Below, in pieces: positions 15,407-17,388 of a stretch of 17,388 bases of DNA. The DNA is from an uncultured Ruminococcus sp. (lineage in GTDB: Bacteria; Bacillota_A; Clostridia; Oscillospirales; Acutalibacteraceae). The DNA is taken from contig CACYEJ010000240.1 in NCBI GenBank assembly GCA_902773395.1, positions 1-17,388 on the forward strand, in the 5' to 3' direction. A model generated the notes under the pieces. That model saw only the letters and a list, made by a program, of their open reading frames with translations, was not told the DNA's origin and did not search any database. The translations under genes were made by a program, and so were the position numbers. The first letter of the stretch is position 1. Every line of letters starts with the position of its first letter.

Positions 15407-15763
15407 CTATCTTGTAATCATTCTTACTCCAGCCCAAATCATAAAAATACTAAATATAATCCTAAGATGTTTTGCCTTTAGCTTTGTGAGCAAGGCCGAG
15501 CCAATTAATGCTCCAATAACTCCATATGGTGCATACGGCAAAGCGTCCTTTATAGTAACTCTGCCAGCTAAAATATAAAAGATACTACTGGTTAGACACA
15601 TCGGCATAATTATTGCGACTGTCGTTGCATGAGCTTTTTGAGCATCTATTTGTGTTTTAAGAGTTGGCACAGCAATCATTCCGCCCCCTGCTCCGAGAAG
15701 TCCGTTTATGATACCAGTTAGAAATCCTACTATAATATTTTTATGTTTTTTGAAAAAATTCAT
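15407..15763 (-). CDS. TSUP (TauE/SafE, DUF81) family half-length permease, first half
   Basis: 118 residues with a basic N-terminus, the GLLGAGGG TSUP signature near 22-29, and four hydrophobic segments ending in the LRIIFSIFMIWAGVRM helix. It corresponds to the N-terminal repeat of the family, with the C-terminal repeat in the next gene. Both frames are clean, so this is a two-gene transporter and probably not a frameshifted single gene. The ribosome binding site before the ATG is weak (GAGAG at some distance). A TATAAT-like hexamer lies upstream, but no good -35 box, so part of the expression could be read-through from the RNA gene upstream. Confidence 0.85.
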   Translation of the reverse strand: MNFFKKHKNIIVGFLTGIINGLLGAGGGMIAVPTLKTQIDAQKAHATTVAIIMPMCLTSSIFYILAGRVTIKDALPYAPYGVIGALIGSALLTKLKAKHLRIIFSIFMIWAGVRMITR

Positions 15764-15818
15764 TTTACTAATCTCTCATATTTATTATTGTGAATATTAT
15801 TATATCCTTTTTTTATAT

Positions 15819-15871
15819 AAAAAATACTGCAATAGCTGCCGTCAATAATAACAGATGCTATTGCAGTATTT
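15819..15871 (-). terminator. Strong minus-strand terminator after the 6S-like RNA
   Basis: AAATACTGCAATAGC (15822-15836) and GCTATTGCAGTATTT (15857-15871) are a perfect 15-bp pair with a 20-base loop. On the minus strand the hairpin is followed by six T (15824-15819). It would end transcripts from the RNA gene and insulate the TSUP pair. Confidence 0.7.
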
Positions 15872-15882
15872 CAAATCTTAAT

Positions 15883-16064
15883 AAAAAATCCCGCCTAACC
15901 GTAGGTGTTCGTGCATAACCTGCCTACTAAACGACAGGTGGGCACCTCCTCACAGGTTCACGCTCCCTTCGTCCGTAATTTCAGTTACGGGAGGTCTGCA
16001 ATCCGCTGCGAGAGTCCGGTTCCCGGATTGAACTTTGTAGGGTTATAAAGAACACATTCGCGTA
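15883..16064 (-). ncRNA. ssrS: Structured RNA, probable 6S RNA
   Basis: About 182 nt without a coding frame, preceded by a near-consensus promoter. It folds as one long rod. GUGUUC (16055-16050) pairs with GAACAC (15910-15905), AUAACC (16046-16041) with GGUUAU (15920-15915), CUAC (16040-16037) with GUAG (15927-15924), and GUUCA (16033-16029) with UGAAC (15960-15956). Inside are the local stem AAUCCG (16029-16024) with CGGAUU (16005-16000) and the apical hairpin CCGUAA/UUACGG (15990-15973). Size, closing stem, internal loops and strong promoter fit 6S RNA, which mimics an open promoter and holds sigma-A RNA polymerase in stationary phase. The family call is pattern recognition and not a covariance-model hit. 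A T-run ends it at 15888-15883, with a stronger hairpin beyond. Confidence 0.68.
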
Positions 16065-16070
16065 TTACGC

Positions 16071-16099
16071 AGGATAATTAGCCAATATTAATTTGTCAA
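16071..16099 (-). promoter_or_regulatory. Strong sigma-A promoter of the 6S-like RNA
   Basis: Perfect TTGACA (16099-16094), 17-base spacer, TATCCT (16076-16071). The start should lie near 16064. A small palindrome GCGTATTACGC (16060-16070) covers the predicted start. The promoter sits entirely between the DUF1292 stop codon and the RNA. Confidence 0.75.
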
Positions 16100-16106
16100 G
16101 ATGCGA

Positions 16107-16409
16107 TTAATCCTCTTCATCAACATCATCAAACAAACTTTCAAAGCGTTCTGTAAAAATCTCATCGAGTTCATCAAGAAGATTATCGTCCTCGACCTCA
16201 GCGAGCTGTTCCTCGCCGTCCTCTTCAACAACCTCAAAGATATAATACTCACCCTCGGCCTCGACCTGATCCTGTGGATTTTCAAAGAGAGGATACAACG
16301 CATAGTAGGTTTTGTCTTCGTGTTCAAGAGTATCTATAATTTCAAAAGAATGTTCTTCGCCGTCATCATCCAGAAGAACAATCAAATCAGCCTCAAACTC
16401 TTCACTCAT
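16107..16409 (-). CDS. DUF1292 family acidic protein
   Basis: 100 residues, strongly acidic, with no signal peptide or membrane segment. The pattern of LIVLLDDDGEEHSFEIID, YYALYPL and EYYIFEVVEEDGEE matches DUF1292 (YrzB-like), small beta-rich proteins found across Firmicutes and often near yrrK/ruvX. Function is not established. The C-terminal third is an Asp/Glu-rich tail. The ATG has AAGGAG 8 bases upstream and its own promoter at 16441-16469. It is followed by the RNA gene, with no terminator seen between them. Confidence 0.88.
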   Translation of the reverse strand: MSEEFEADLIVLLDDDGEEHSFEIIDTLEHEDKTYYALYPLFENPQDQVEAEGEYYIFEVVEEDGEEQLAEVEDDNLLDELDEIFTERFESLFDDVDEED

Positions 16410-16440
16410 TTAATTCACTCCTTAACTTATCTACAGTTAT

Positions 16441-16469
16441 ATTTTAAACTATATTTCTCAATTAGTCAA
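16441..16469 (-). promoter_or_regulatory. Sigma-A promoter of the DUF1292 gene
   Basis: TTGACT (16469-16464), 17-base spacer, TAAAAT (16446-16441). The start near 16434 leaves a leader of about 25 bases with the AAGGAG site. Confidence 0.7.
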
Positions 16470-16560
16470 GGGGGTATATGAAAAATTTATATTTTAGAAA
16501 CATTTTTTTGCGAATTTTTGACAAATAAGAAAAAATATGCAGAACAAATACGATTTATGC

Positions 16561-16603
16561 AAAAAAGATTCCCCCGACAGTATGGAATCTATCAAGGGGA
16601 ATC
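16561..16603 (-). terminator. Rho-independent terminator of gdhA
   Basis: GATTCCCC (16596-16603 on the minus strand) pairs with GGGGAATC (16574-16567) across a 21-base loop, followed by TTTTTT (16566-16561). It lies about 50 bases after the gdhA stop codon. Confidence 0.75.
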
Positions 16604-16651
16604 AGAAAAGTTTATTTTAAATTAACGGCAATCTAACAAAGCCAGACTTAA

Positions 16652-17388
16652 TCAAACGCAGCCCTGAGCCTTCATAGCCTCAGCAACCTTCAAGAAACCA
16701 GCAATGTTAGCACCAGCCATGTAGTTGCCCTCATGACCATACTCTCTTGCAGCCTCATCGCAGGACTTGAAGATTTCCTTCATGATAGCCTGAAGCTTAG
16801 CGTCAACCTCTTCAAATGTCCAGCTAAGTCTTGCACTGTTCTGGCTCATTTCAAGACCTGATGTAGCAACGCCGCCTGCATTAGCAGCCTTAGCAGGACC
16901 ATAAAGAATACCATTGCTGAGGTAAACCTCGATAGCCTCAGGTGTAGAAGGCATATTTGCACCCTCAGAAACAGCGAAGCAGCCGTTCTTTACGAGAAGC
17001 TCTGCACTCTCCTTGTCAATCTCATTCTGAGTTGCACATGGAAGAGCGATATCACAAGGAATGCTCCAAATACCTTTGCAGCCCTCTGTGTAAACTGCGT
17101 TCGGATGAGTTGCAACATACTCCTTAATTCTCTTTCTCTCAACTTCCTTAATTTGCTTAACAGCAGCAAGGTCAATACCGTTCTCGTCATAGATATAGCC
17201 ATTGGAATCAGAAAGAGCAACAACCTTAGCACCGAGCTCTGTAGCCTTCTGAGTAGCATAAATAGCAACGTTACCTGAACCGGAAATTACAACTGTCTTG
17301 CCCTCGAAACTCTTGCCGTTAGCCTTGAGCATCTCGTCTGTGAAGTAACAAAGACCGAAGCCTGTAGCCTCTGTTCTAGCCAAAGATC
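16652..17388 (-). CDS. gdhA: NADP-type glutamate dehydrogenase, C-terminal part
   Basis: About 245 residues, the C-terminal half of a hexameric family I enzyme of about 445 residues; the 5' part lies beyond the right edge. The first visible residues, S-L-ARTEATGFG, match the conserved (G)SLxRTEATG motif at the start of the cofactor domain, so the TTG at 17383 is an internal Leu codon and not a start. The Rossmann motif SGSGNVA is followed by SDSNGYIYDENG. Then come LPCATQNEI, EGANMPSTPEA and the NAGGVATSGLEMSQN stretch typical of the glutamate dehydrogenase C-terminal domain. It makes glutamate from 2-oxoglutarate and ammonium, a main ammonium entry route in ruminal and gut Clostridia. It ends in its own terminator. 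Confidence 0.96.
   Translation of the reverse strand, partial: SLARTEATGFGLCYFTDEMLKANGKSFEGKTVVISGSGNVAIYATQKATELGAKVVALSDSNGYIYDENGIDLAAVKQIKEVERKRIKEYVATHPNAVYTEGCKGIWSIPCDIALPCATQNEIDKESAELLVKNGCFAVSEGANMPSTPEAIEVYLSNGILYGPAKAANAGGVATSGLEMSQNSARLSWTFEEVDAKLQAIMKEIFKSCDEAAREYGHEGNYMAGANIAGFLKVAEAMKAQGCV

Noticed and set aside
15883..16064. Alternative identities of the structured RNA: tmRNA, SRP RNA, RNase P RNA, T-box or riboswitch
   Set aside because: No tRNA-like ends or tag frame (tmRNA), no conserved SRP apical loop, too short for RNase P, and a terminator separates it from the next gene, so it is unlikely to be a leader.
16101..16481. Plus-strand 126-residue frame opposite the DUF1292 gene
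   Set aside because: It is the antisense shadow of an acidic gene: GA-rich codons on one strand read as hydrophobic residues on the other. The DUF1292 frame has a promoter, a ribosome site and a family match.
1..17388. CRISPR arrays, insertion sequences, prophage or defence genes
   Set aside because: No regularly spaced repeats, transposase, integrase or recognised defence domain was seen. Most of the window is conserved housekeeping.

Overview
The window looks like an AT-rich chromosomal segment of a low-GC Gram-positive anaerobe of class Clostridia, most likely a Ruminococcus-like gut member of the Oscillospirales. This rests on gene order (nusB, xseA, xseB, ispA, dxs, tlyA, nadK, argR, recN in one run), strong AGGAGG-type ribosome binding sites, sigma-A-type promoters, a hexameric-type glutamate dehydrogenase, a DUF1292 protein and a 6S-like RNA. 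The species cannot be named from the sequence alone.

Layout. Positions 1-132 hold the 5' end of an unrecognised minus-strand gene with its own promoter. A 370-base spacer with a perfect 12-bp inverted repeat follows. Positions 505-12561 are one long minus-strand operon of 13 tightly packed genes, read from right to left: nusB, a TsaD/Gcp-like paralogue, xseA, xseB, ispA, a small alpha/beta hydrolase, dxs, tlyA, nadK, argR, recN, a DegT-family aminotransferase and a Cof-type HAD phosphatase. Intergenic distances are -4 to about 45 bases, and the only clear promoter is in front of nusB. A 590-base AT-rich divergent spacer separates this operon from the only plus-strand gene (13152-14906), which encodes an exported NlpC/P60 peptidoglycan hydrolase with two peptidoglycan-binding domains and a C-terminal membrane anchor. 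That gene ends in two successive terminators, the second lying inside the coding end of the convergent neighbour. From 15010 to the right edge everything is on the minus strand again: a pair of half-length TSUP (TauE/SafE) transporter genes, a structured RNA that best fits 6S RNA, a small acidic DUF1292 protein, and the 3' half of gdhA.

Function. The long operon joins isoprenoid supply (Dxs at the pathway entry, IspA making farnesyl diphosphate), DNA repair (RecN, exonuclease VII), RNA and ribosome functions (NusB, TlyA), NADP supply (NadK) and arginine control (ArgR). This is a conserved Firmicutes grouping. Local departures are the TsaD-like gene between nusB and xseA, where folD often sits in bacilli, and the aminotransferase plus HAD pair at the distal end. 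The plus-strand hydrolase is a separate cell-wall unit whose predicted start point is covered by a 9-bp inverted repeat that may be an operator. No CRISPR array, prophage, transposase, tRNA or rRNA was found. I found no clearly new defence or mobile system. The most worthwhile leads are the 6S-like RNA locus, the wall hydrolase with its operator-like repeat and Asp-containing active site, and the TsaD paralogue.
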